Positions 19,801-25,648 of a DNA stretch of 64,000 nt are shown here, one piece after another. Location of the stretch: assembly GCA_017436915.1 (NCBI GenBank), contig JAFSCE010000031.1:1-64000 (forward strand), in the 5' to 3' direction. How positions within the stretch are numbered: the first letter of the stretch is position 1; every line of letters begins with the position of its first letter. Under the pieces are notes generated by a model that was not told the DNA's origin, searched no databases, and saw only the letters and a program-made list of their open reading frames with translations. A program made the translations under genes and the position numbers. This stretch comes from Clostridia bacterium. Lineage in GTDB: Bacteria; Bacillota; Clostridia; Oscillospirales; Acutalibacteraceae.

Positions 19801-20067
19801 GACAGTACGGTGTATACCGTCACCGTTACGGTTACCGACAATCTCGACGGAACCTTTAAGGTTGCGTATGCGTATGCCATAGGTGCTGACAAGGCGGAGA
19901 CGATGACCTTTGTCAATGCCTATACGCCTCCCGCTTTGGTTCCGGAGATTCCGCAGACCGGTGAAGGCAATGCCCTGTGGTTGTGGTTTGCCGTTGCGTT
20001 TGTGAGCGGCGGTTACCTCTTTGGAACTGCTCAACTGAAAAAGCGGAAAAGGGAAGAAGAAAACTAA
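13834..20067 (+). CDS. Giant sortase-anchored adhesin: vWA head and nine isopeptide-type stalk domains
   Basis: 2,077 residues. Residues 1-31 are a Sec signal ending TVFA-AD. A von Willebrand A domain spans roughly 110-420, with MIDAS motif DLSGSMRG near 120 and later SDGAPSTG. A beta-rich region to about 855 follows. Then come nine stalk domains starting near 855, 990, 1115, 1254, 1387, 1516, 1638, 1782 and 1915. The last seven resemble Spy0128/FctA pilin domains, with repeats such as TKVLTGRDLVDGEF and TVTVTDN. Each domain has a candidate Lys, Glu and Asn for an internal isopeptide bond. The C-terminus is a sortase signal: IPQTGE, a hydrophobic helix, then KKRKREEEN. It is surface-exposed and wall-anchored; the ligand is unknown. 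No sortase gene is in the window. ATGA overlap with the TetR gene. Confidence 0.93.
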   Translation: MKMKLKLSKRLVTIVLCVALLLTCMPFTVFAADESAEYYNRIVDSNTMNNWQKYFDLNNLDTSNAGGVWTDKSVFTDASAFPNSVQMLNEDQNFLTALSALAANKEIVGYSTIPTDTVLVLDLSGSMRGSESALINATNSAIAELLAVNENNRVGVVLYSAAGSTGTSTYAESVTRILPIDRYTTGNDNVYLRLSNNTVSVDNDVKGTVANADLDNRKSFGGGTYIQAGLWEAKEMFEEMDTVIGDNNWQSGDNRMPILVLMSDGAPSTGTSYYADVENSQYTTSNGWWQETVYESNVGNGNEDDLTAGNAFLTQLTASYVMNQIEAHYQKKDPHVRGLFYTLGFNIGNNNVAQSVMNPDNSTFTDALWNTYNNLTTGNMSIRVKNRSGGTSDVTISKNSYATSKSYVDEYFSASGNGLSTAFGSIVEEIILQSRYYPTHLEGGSPDFSGYVEFTDVLGAYMEVKHINGILLGDTLYDGHMMASKLADTTSDGLGTVEDPTELGDEFIRAVKTRLGIAQTTDAQILVANAFNAGQLKYNSPTDWSNYIGWYAKADGTYVGFWDENSTAVVPADAVYKIKSYGFLGETTGSIKNSDMMYMSVQVRTNISTGEQMMLWKIPAALVPMVTYLVSLDGTNVDEARNVTVSVENANTVSPIRLVFESGLRSDLNELNITRITDPKHLAEDGITRQFWTNFFDISAPEHDDHITALSEFTPSKENERFYYTFDSAVHKLVGGQYVLVEENEGTGGKLSTNGEYYHRRYVFKKGESEPVFLYEKMSATSIAAATWDSTFKTLTGETGAYVVPAGTPARELKMYDEQKSTNATESANMVFHPYLTEENAVFYVDMNLGNNGRLEVTPAQGIKLSKTIDIYETGTSTDFSFRITVHNANGTPYTGALNSWITELDTVPLDDPAEINLSATGTYTVDLSSNQTLWLTGIPTGATYTIEEITTTDDYKVKSVHVNGVSTGTAAVGTIAAHFIDDVDFVNTALGEGNLAITKRVVNENGTVVDINDNVTFTAQVTLVDASNNPVSGRFEASNAAGYVNVPANGEFTVTLAEGESFIVRNIPEGTKYTVVETNVPNGFAFNADRSSMEGVIDASENKQALIVNTYDPTGTNGHAVSIDVTKVITGNRTQWLNGESYSFQVKRIPAGNTVAQFTIDSNDPDKKYTLNLSNQNYSEAGTYRYSIIETRGAAGGITYDTAERRFAVVVADSDMNGDLEVTAVNNEAYTTVTKAGNAYTVTANFNNIYAPTGTATAVIDIQKAFASGNHALSGYQFALYDADPSVNTEVTEIVRSGLTDSSGKATITLAYAANLATMEGVTHTYYLAEINAGQTINNIKYSNTVYKVEVTVKDNGDGTVSANTVISGLAQSTTIPTFTNEYVPSRSDFVTISGQKRISTGNRVLNANEFSFVLNAVTANAPMPANSIVKNAANGFFAFDAIEFGDAHKGNSYEYTITEVSTDKIGGFDYDETVYTVTVNVVDNGNGTITANATINNGTADVQDIVFNNAYDPKDAEVVLSAEKILTGKTLQDGEFTFVLTPTGNTTLPSGYVDTVTNVGTVITFNKLSYDKAGVYTYTVTERATNDTRYDFDTSVYEVIVTVTDNSRGTLTADVDIVKNDMPATAIVFKNGFVPTPIDFDIYTEFGGEKVLNGRPLQNGEFEFVLINAVTGVQMGEAVKNDANGAFRFPIVTLPDEGVYHFKISEVAGDEKGITYDTATYHVLVRVAKSENGVLSITERSLYKGTVTKEEVGGVLTEVVHYDNITGNGKIVFNNSYTADPAYVTLEATKVLTGRDLVDGEFKFDLHKTAANFVYDANTLVQDDVVLTLNDDGAGVVTFMPMAFEAAGVYYYVILEDETDEKGITSDDTEYKVKITVTDNHDGNLIAAVTVNGEPIVGSTVEAIQFHNTYMVAATEIVIKGKKTLTGRDLVADEFSFELYDQDDTKLETVKNAADGSFAFTAIPVEKESTYVYTVLETQGNADGVTYDSTVYTVTVTVTDNLDGTFKVAYAYAIGADKAETMTFVNAYTPPALVPEIPQTGEGNALWLWFAVAFVSGGYLFGTAQLKKRKREEEN

Positions 20068-20081
20068 ATAACTAACTGAAT

Positions 20082-20119
20082 AAAGAGCAGGCATAAAATG
20101 CCTGCTCTTTGCTTTTTTT
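20082..20119 (+). terminator. Rho-independent terminator after the adhesin
   Basis: Perfect arms AAAGAGCAGGCAT/ATGCCTGCTCTTT with an AAA loop, then GC and seven T. The next 140 bp to the spo0A promoter hold nothing else recognisable. Confidence 0.93.
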
Positions 20120-20258
20120 GATGGTATCACAATGTGCGTTCAGACGACACGCCCCGACAAGTCTCGCGACCCGGTTTTATGGATAATTACGTTTTCCTTT
20201 TATAAATTCCTTTCTATTTTATTCTTTTGCACAAAATTGAAAAATAATTTCCAAGTAC

Positions 20259-20287
20259 TTGAAATATTTTCCAATTTATGGTAATCT
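20259..20287 (+). promoter_or_regulatory. Predicted promoter of spo0A
   Basis: TTGAAA and TAATCT with a 17-bp spacer, about 40 bp before the TTG start. An imperfect palindrome (ATTTCCAAGTACTTGAAAT) overlaps the -35 box and may be a binding site. Confidence 0.5.
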
Positions 20288-20325
20288 AATGTTGCCGGCA
20301 AAAATATTAGGGAGGTTTATGTAAC

Positions 20326-21093
20326 TTGGAGAAGAAAATCAAGGTACTGTTAGCGGATAACAGCGAAAGTTTCGGAATACCATGTGCCACAAGAATGCGG
20401 AGTCACGGATTAGAGGTCGATTTGACGGAGAAGGACGGGAAAAGCGTTGTAGACACCATTTCTCAAAAGAAACCGGATGTTGTCATTTTGGATTTCTTTT
20501 TGCCGCGCTTAGATGCGATCGGTGTAATGAACAGCATCCGATCGATGAACTTGCCGTATGCGCCGCAGTTTATGGTAATGTCCGGATTTGATAATCCCAA
20601 TTTAGAACGCGAGGCCATTGAAGCGGGAGCAGCATATTATTTTTTAAAGCCGTTTGATGCCAATGAAATGTCGGAACGCATCTTATCGTTGTCCAGCAAA
20701 GAAAATATTGAGCCAATTCGTCGCAACGCAAACGGCAATACTAATTTGGAGATACGTGTCACGGATATTTTGCATCAAATTGGCGTTCCCGCACATATTA
20801 AGGGATATCAATATTTGCGCGACTCTATTATGATGGCGATTGAGGACGAGGAGATCATCAATGCTGTCACCAAACGCTTATATCCCGCCGTTGCGAAAAA
20901 ACACGGGACCACTTCTTCGCGCGTAGAACGCGCTATTCGTCATGCGATCGAGGTAGCTTGGGATCGCGGTGATGTCGATGTTTTAAATTCCTATTTTGGA
21001 TATACTATCCATAATGAGCGCGGCAAACCGACTAACTCTGAGTTTGTTGCGATGATTTCGGATAAATTCCGACTGCAGTTGAAAATATCTTGA
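20326..21093 (+). CDS. spo0A: Sporulation response regulator Spo0A
   Basis: Master regulator of entry into sporulation. Residues 5-122 are a receiver domain: phospho-acceptor Asp in VILDFFLP, switch Ser in MVMSGFDN, conserved Lys in FLKPFD. Residues 145-253 are the Spo0A DNA-binding domain, with TDILHQIGVPAHIKGYQYLR, SSRVERAIRHAIEVAW and KPTNSEFVAM, nearly identical in pattern to the Bacillus protein. The start is TTG 20326 after GGGAGG. Odd: the acidic pair that binds magnesium, Asp-Asp in Bacillus, reads ADNS here, so one acid is Asn. The gene usually follows spoIVB; here it follows an adhesin, so the neighbourhood is rearranged. Confidence 0.95.
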   Translation: MEKKIKVLLADNSESFGIPCATRMRSHGLEVDLTEKDGKSVVDTISQKKPDVVILDFFLPRLDAIGVMNSIRSMNLPYAPQFMVMSGFDNPNLEREAIEAGAAYYFLKPFDANEMSERILSLSSKENIEPIRRNANGNTNLEIRVTDILHQIGVPAHIKGYQYLRDSIMMAIEDEEIINAVTKRLYPAVAKKHGTTSSRVERAIRHAIEVAWDRGDVDVLNSYFGYTIHNERGKPTNSEFVAMISDKFRLQLKIS

Positions 21094-21114
21094 CGTATTG
21101 CGTCGTTTTATACC

Positions 21115-21155
21115 GCAAAAAAGCGCGCCTGCACTGATACAGACGCGCTTTTTTA
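21115..21155. terminator. Bidirectional terminator between spo0A and the recombinase gene
   Basis: Arms AAAAAAGCGCG/CGCGCTTTTTT with an inner CTG/CAG pair and a loop. It serves both convergent genes. Confidence 0.85.
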
Positions 21156-21161
21156 ATTTCT

Positions 21162-22151
21162 TTATGATTTTGGTTTTCCTTGCTTATCCATCGTTATTTG
21201 TGACAATGGGTTTAACTTTGCGGCGTTTTCAATTTGTTCGCTGGATAAGTGTGTATAGATCTCTGTTGTCCCTAAATTTTCGTGGCCTAAATAGTTTTGC
21301 AACACCCGCAGATCAACACCGCTTTGGTACATCAGTGTCGCCGCGGTATGCCGCAGTTTATGAGCGGTCATTTTTTGAGCGCCGTCAACCTGCGCAAGGT
21401 ATCCTTTTACAATGTAATGCACGCCTTGCAAGCTGATACGGCTCTTTAAACGGCTTAAAAAGAGTGCGTTCTTATCTTTGACATCAACAGGCCTGACCTT
21501 CAAATACTGCTCAATGGCCTGCTGGCAGGCATCATTGAGGTATAGCATGCGTTCCTTATTGCCTTTTCCGCGAACGCGCAACGTATGATCGGTCTGGTTA
21601 ATGTCTGTTAAGTTGATGTTAACCAGCTCAGCGCGCCGCAAACCGCAGTTTAAGAACAACACCAGCATGCAGTAATCACGTTCCGCAAAATCGCCGGAAA
21701 CGCTGTTTAAAAGGGCGACAGATTGTTGCAAGGATAAATATTGCGGCAAAGATTTTTTGGGTTTGGGGGTTTCCAGATTTTTAACCGGATTATGTTCCAG
21801 ATAATGAGAGTAATCTGTTAAATACCGAAAAAACATGCGCACGGAACTGGTCTTTCGTGCCCGCGTTTTATTGGAATTGCTACGTTCGTTGCGCAGGTAA
21901 TTCATATACTCATATACGTCGGTTGTTGTGATCGTCCGCACAAACTCCAAATCAATATCTGTAATGGATATTTCTTCGGTAGAGACAGTAGGGGGGACAA
22001 GACCGCGAAGCTCCTTCATATATCGAAAGAACGTGCGCAGATCAATGAAATATTCGTTGATTGTATTTTCAGAACGTCCCTTGATCGTTTGCATATATCC
22101 CAGATATTCTTTCATAATAGGAGGACACTGTGACATGTACTCTTTGCGCAT
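21162..22151 (-). CDS. Tyrosine recombinase, XerC/XerD type
   Basis: 329 residues. An N-terminal SAM-like core-binding domain (about 10-130) is followed by the catalytic domain, with the full set of residues: Arg in CGLRRAELV, Lys in GKGNKERML, HKLRHT, LGHENL and the nucleophile in TTEIYTHLS. The length and motif style fit chromosomal XerC/D better than phage integrases. The start was placed at ATG 22151, 6 bp after AGAGGAG; an earlier ATG abuts that site. It may resolve chromosome dimers or act on the inverted repeats just upstream. Convergent with spo0A. Its promoter lies within an inverted-repeat region. Confidence 0.9.
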   Translation of the reverse strand: MRKEYMSQCPPIMKEYLGYMQTIKGRSENTINEYFIDLRTFFRYMKELRGLVPPTVSTEEISITDIDLEFVRTITTTDVYEYMNYLRNERSNSNKTRARKTSSVRMFFRYLTDYSHYLEHNPVKNLETPKPKKSLPQYLSLQQSVALLNSVSGDFAERDYCMLVLFLNCGLRRAELVNINLTDINQTDHTLRVRGKGNKERMLYLNDACQQAIEQYLKVRPVDVKDKNALFLSRLKSRISLQGVHYIVKGYLAQVDGAQKMTAHKLRHTAATLMYQSGVDLRVLQNYLGHENLGTTEIYTHLSSEQIENAAKLNPLSQITMDKQGKPKS

Positions 22152-22173
22152 ACGCATCTCCTCTGTGAAACAT

Positions 22174-22189
22174 TGTTTCACGCGAAATA
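22174..22189. promoter_or_regulatory. ParB (parS)-like 16-mer upstream of the recombinase gene
   Basis: TGTTTCACGCGAAATA matches the parS consensus TGTTTCACGTGAAACA at 14 of 16 positions. It overlaps an everted pair, GTGAAAC/GTTTCAC, at 22165-22181. It is in the leader between promoter and start codon. Confidence 0.35.
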
Positions 22190-22209
22190 ATTAACGCTGT
22201 TACAACCTT

Positions 22210-22218
22210 AGTATAGCA
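22210..22218 (-). promoter_or_regulatory. Extended -10 promoter of the recombinase gene
   Basis: On the minus strand TGCTATACT, an extended -10 box, about 60 bp before the start codon. No good -35 is visible. The box lies in the left inverted-repeat arm. Confidence 0.5.
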
Positions 22219-22786
22219 TATCAACTATACAAAATAAATAGTATTTTTAAAAATTTATGTAATAGGCAGTAAGTGTGCTTATACGCGATAATACAAAAAC
22301 AATATTGTTATTACGATACTATTAAATTCGTCAATCTGATACTATGCGTACGAAATTCCTGAATTTGCTGTGTTTGCACAAAATTCTATCCGATAGAAAT
22401 TTTCTTAACGACCATGAGTATGTCAGGAAAATTTCTATTGTCTGGAAAAGAGCGGTTAGAAAATTTTGATAAGGAAAACGAACAGAAAAATATAATTAAA
22501 ATATCAGTTATTAAAATATGTGAATGTTATACACCAAGAGACGGTTAATTAAAACATAAGGATATAAACCATAGGTGGCAAGCGGTTTTATTTTGCAAAA
22601 CCCTAAAATGAGCCCTTTATCCATTATTTTTTCTGTTTCGCTCTCCTCTCAACTATACAAAATATTCATTTTGTATAGTTGGTGCTATGGGAGTAGGTTA
22701 AAGAGTTTAGTCTCCCCGATAAGGTTCTGTGTGGATTTTTGTTTATTAGAATAAGTAAAATATAGGTTATAAAGAATTATAAAGAA
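22216..22786. other. AT-rich non-coding region with inverted repeats
   Basis: About 570 bp with no credible gene on either strand. It holds three copies of AACTATACAAAAT: 22223 (plus), 22651 (plus) and 22669-22680 (minus), and a 12-bp inverted pair ATAGAAATTTTC (22393-22404)/GAAAATTTCTAT (22427-22438) beside a further TTCTATC/GATAGAA palindrome (22384-22398). A short hairpin GGTTTT/AAAACC lies near 22585. No riboswitch or known RNA family was recognised. Confidence 0.7.
22651..22680. repeat. Perfect 30-bp inverted repeat, Xer-site-like geometry
   Basis: Arms AACTATACAAAA and TTTTGTATAGTT, 12 bp each, around a 6-bp centre TATTCA. Two 11-12 bp arms with a 6-8 bp centre is the layout of tyrosine-recombinase core sites such as dif. 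A further copy of the arm with matching flank lies at 22223-22240 in opposite orientation. Confidence 0.75.
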
Positions 22787-22816
22787 ACATCCTCCGAGAA
22801 ATCGGAGGATGTTTTT
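22787..22816 (-). terminator. Rho-independent terminator after the GNAT gene
   Basis: Perfect arms ACATCCTCCGA/TCGGAGGATGT with a GAAA loop. The minus strand continues into a T-rich stretch. Confidence 0.8.
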
Positions 22817-22819
22817 ATA

Positions 22820-23584
22820 TTAATAAATGCAATTGATGATTTCTGAATCCTTGTATAAGGGATGCACAACGATGTTTCCGTCGAGACTCCAGCCGACACA
22901 ATGACCGTCTTCAGCAAACAGCATACCAACACGATCCGGACAGAAAATCAGATACTCCTCAACAAACTCATATTCGCCCATAAAGAAGTCGTCACCCTTC
23001 CCTATCATGGACATCGCAAAACGGAGCAAGCAATCCAACTCATGACGATATTCAAGACTTCCACGTTTATGAATCAGCGTTTTAGAGGGCTGATAATACT
23101 TCGCACAAAACTCTGTGAAAGTTTCCGGCGAGTTGCCAAGCGGACGATAGAGATAGCCGCCGTGCTTAGTAGGATCGATTTCGCGGAAACCGTATTTACG
23201 GTAAAAGCGATCGATGATTTCGGGTTCTGCCGTACAGAACAGCGCCAGCGGCACGTCACCGCGGGTCAAAATATCAGATGCCCAAACTTTTAACACGTGG
23301 TCGCCGAGGCCTTTTCCACGTGCTTCCGGCAAGGTTAAAAAATGACCAAAATTGCCGATAGCGTCTTTGTGCCTACCCCAGCCGGACCACAATCTGTTAT
23401 AGCAGCCGTTCTCGTCGTATGCAATATAGTAATTGTCAACGCACAGATCGGCAAGCTCGCCCTTAACACGTCTTCTGATGGTTTCGGCATACGCTACTTC
23501 CGGTTTATCATCCTTAACCATATTCCACAGTGCGTGATACGCATCATTAGGCAATTGACCGGCAAAATATTTTTCAAATTTCAT
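22820..23584 (-). CDS. GNAT family N-acetyltransferase
   Basis: 254 residues. The acetyl-CoA site, motif A, is LPEARGKGLGDHVLKVW near residue 85, and FYRKYGFREID near 130 closes the GNAT core; the last 100 residues form an extra C-terminal domain of unknown type. The substrate cannot be read. The gene lies 19 bp after the M28-like peptidase gene and is likely co-transcribed with it, ending at the hairpin at 22787. The start ATG has GGAGG 7 bp upstream. Possible substrates include amino sugars or amino acids released by the neighbouring hydrolases, which is inference only. Confidence 0.85.
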   Translation of the reverse strand: MKFEKYFAGQLPNDAYHALWNMVKDDKPEVAYAETIRRRVKGELADLCVDNYYIAYDENGCYNRLWSGWGRHKDAIGNFGHFLTLPEARGKGLGDHVLKVWASDILTRGDVPLALFCTAEPEIIDRFYRKYGFREIDPTKHGGYLYRPLGNSPETFTEFCAKYYQPSKTLIHKRGSLEYRHELDCLLRFAMSMIGKGDDFFMGEYEFVEEYLIFCPDRVGMLFAEDGHCVGWSLDGNIVVHPLYKDSEIINCIY

Positions 23585-23603
23585 TATGCATTTCCTCCCA
23601 CTT

Positions 23604-25451
23604 TTACATTTTGATATAGCCGTACTGAGCCATCAACTCGAGTGTGCCGACAAAATCCTCAATTTCCTCATCGCTGTAACGGGTATTCAGATCCCATTCC
23701 GCTTCGATAAGCAGATCCTTAAGGGATTTCTTACCGTCCATACCGGTGAAAACGAAACTCAACAGTGCGACAATGTACGGACGCAAACGAACCCCCATCG
23801 GCATGGCGGCAAAGTCGTGCGGGATGCCAACAGTCAATCTGGAAGGACGAATATCCGCATACTTTTCCAATATAAGCGTTGCCGGATTGGGTGCTGCCGG
23901 TACAGGATCGGTATTATTAACATAATCGTTTATGATTTGGCAAGCCGCCTCAATCGATGCGGAATCAACACCTGCGTTCTCAAAATTACGGATATTGGCA
24001 ATTTCAATGTCTGCCGCATGGCGCAAACGTGCAACCGCATCCGTACCCGGGCGAAGCGGACAGATATCCGCTTTCCCCCTCAAGCGGGCGATGGAATAGT
24101 CCGCAGCTGTCGGTAAGAATTCCGCAATCGCTTTCGGGTCAGGACAAACTGTTGCCGCCAAATGAGCGGCATAAACGGCGGAAATACGAGAGAACTGTTT
24201 ATAATTGAGATATCCAAAACGTTGAGCCGAATTGTGCCAGCAACGTTCGGGATAACGCACGCCCATCGGCATAATAGTGGGCAATCCCATATCGGCATCG
24301 GACAGGAAGCTGTCGCCCGACCAAGAATAATGCCATGCACCGATGTGCGGCGGCAAATTGATGGTATTTTCATAAATGCGCCACATAGCTTCAAGCAACA
24401 CGTTGGAATAGAACGGAACAGCCGTCGGAGCAAAGCCAAGCGTCATTTGAGGAGCATTTACCGGAGTACCATCGATGCTGACGGCACCAATGCACTTGCC
24501 CTTGAGGATCGGGCCGTAATAGTTCGCACAAGCGGCAAACCCGTACAATTCCGGCGCCAAGATCAAGCGAATGGAATATTTGAGCGGGGGTACTTTTCCC
24601 TCTTCAATTGCTTGTTTGAGCAATTTCAAAACAAAGATACTCAGGCAAACACCATCGTTGTTATCGTTTTCCAACGGTTCACCGTTGTGTGCCAGAATCC
24701 AAAACTCTTTCGGGCTTTCTCCCTTGATATACGTCGTAACAACCGGCATTTTTCCGGCAAACCGACGTCCGTCGCACTCTGCTTTAACAGTAACCTCGCC
24801 GGCAGCGCAAGCTTTTTCCAGCTTTCTCTGCATATTGGGCGATACGGAGTAAGCAATAAAATCGCGTTCACCTTCAATAGGATGCCAACAGTTGGTCTCT
24901 GTGCAGTTATTCGCCCAAAGCAAGCAGTCAGGATGTGTTCCGCCGTCAATGGTGCCGCCGCTTACCAAGCCGATCGCGCCTCTGTCTAAAATGGGCGGCA
25001 ACGCTCTATCAGTGGGCAAAATGTGTTGCGGCAACAAAATCATGGCACCGGTGACATCTTCACCCGCCATCATTTTATCCCATGTAACTAGGCGTGTTGT
25101 GATGCCCTCTTTGGGCGTTGAAACGGAACCGCGAATGACAGAGAACGGCTCTTGCTCGTAATCGGCAATGACCCTATCCCCTTCCCAATCGGACAAAATG
25201 GTAAGTTTCGCGTGATCAACATCCCAACATAACGGCATTACTTTATCCTGAAAAACGGTTTTGCCGTCAAAATCAATTTCAGGTCTTTCCGGCTCAAATC
25301 CCAGTTTCTTCAACAGATCTGCAGCATAGTCCATTGCATCATGATTGGCGCGATATGTCTGCGGCAATTCTCTTGCGTGCAATGCTTGCGTGTGCTCTTT
25401 CAGAAATGCTTCATCCCGCATTTCCCAAAAGGTTTCAAAATACTTTTTCAT
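23604..25451 (-). CDS. M28-like (DUF4910-type) zinc aminopeptidase
   Basis: 615 residues without a signal peptide, so cytoplasmic. The central part has the metallopeptidase pattern: first His in WILAHNGEPLENDNNDG with the bridging Asp, a Glu in ILAPELYGFA, Asp in AVSIDGTPV, and the terminal His region RYPERCWHNSA. The spacing follows M28 peptidases with an inserted domain (around residues 110-220, protease-associated-like) and a winged-helix-like C-terminus. The start ATG 25451 has AAAGGTG upstream; a longer open frame upstream lacks a ribosome binding site. Promoter TTGACA/TATAAC lies at 25504-25532. It may trim peptides or glycopeptides; the exact substrate is unknown. Confidence 0.75.
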   Translation of the reverse strand: MKKYFETFWEMRDEAFLKEHTQALHARELPQTYRANHDAMDYAADLLKKLGFEPERPEIDFDGKTVFQDKVMPLCWDVDHAKLTILSDWEGDRVIADYEQEPFSVIRGSVSTPKEGITTRLVTWDKMMAGEDVTGAMILLPQHILPTDRALPPILDRGAIGLVSGGTIDGGTHPDCLLWANNCTETNCWHPIEGERDFIAYSVSPNMQRKLEKACAAGEVTVKAECDGRRFAGKMPVVTTYIKGESPKEFWILAHNGEPLENDNNDGVCLSIFVLKLLKQAIEEGKVPPLKYSIRLILAPELYGFAACANYYGPILKGKCIGAVSIDGTPVNAPQMTLGFAPTAVPFYSNVLLEAMWRIYENTINLPPHIGAWHYSWSGDSFLSDADMGLPTIMPMGVRYPERCWHNSAQRFGYLNYKQFSRISAVYAAHLAATVCPDPKAIAEFLPTAADYSIARLRGKADICPLRPGTDAVARLRHAADIEIANIRNFENAGVDSASIEAACQIINDYVNNTDPVPAAPNPATLILEKYADIRPSRLTVGIPHDFAAMPMGVRLRPYIVALLSFVFTGMDGKKSLKDLLIEAEWDLNTRYSDEEIEDFVGTLELMAQYGYIKM

Positions 25452-25503
25452 TTTACAACACACCTTTCCAATTTGGATCACCATCCCCAATGGTTTCAAC
25501 CTC

Positions 25504-25532
25504 GTTATACCACCATAAAAAGAGCATGTCAA
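25504..25532 (-). promoter_or_regulatory. Promoter of the peptidase-GNAT operon
   Basis: Minus strand TTGACA and TATAAC with a 17-bp spacer, a near-consensus sigma-A promoter. Confidence 0.8.
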
Positions 25533-25616
25533 GCAAAAACAAGCAGGCTAATCACCTAATACAAAAAATGGACAAATTTAACAAAATGGCCTCTTTCAAA
25601 AAGGTCGTTTACAAAA

Positions 25617-25648
25617 AAACAAAGCGGCTCAGTTGAGCCGCTTTGTTT
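25617..25648 (-). terminator. Terminator overlapping the SGNH gene stop codon
   Basis: Perfect 15-bp arms AAACAAAGCGGCTCA/TGAGCCGCTTTGTTT. The stop codon at 25647-25649 lies in the stem and a T-run follows on the minus strand. Confidence 0.88.

Noticed and set aside
13834-20067. Possible tandem DNA repeats within the adhesin
   Set aside because: The domains repeat at protein level but DNA copies are too divergent to be recent tandem repeats; no long identical stretch was seen.
12992-20254. Shared 14-mer TTGGAAATTATTTT at 12992-13005 and, inverted, at 20241-20254 flanking the adhesin locus
   Set aside because: AT-rich sequence makes a 14-base match plausible by chance, and no target-site duplication or longer flank similarity supports an element.
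22216-22786. A known ncRNA or small gene in the 570-bp gap
   Set aside because: No family motif and no frame with a ribosome binding site was found; only repeats could be supported.
24162-24989. 275-codon plus-strand frame
   Set aside because: It is a shadow antisense to the M28-like peptidase, with no ribosome binding site and a composition set by the other strand.
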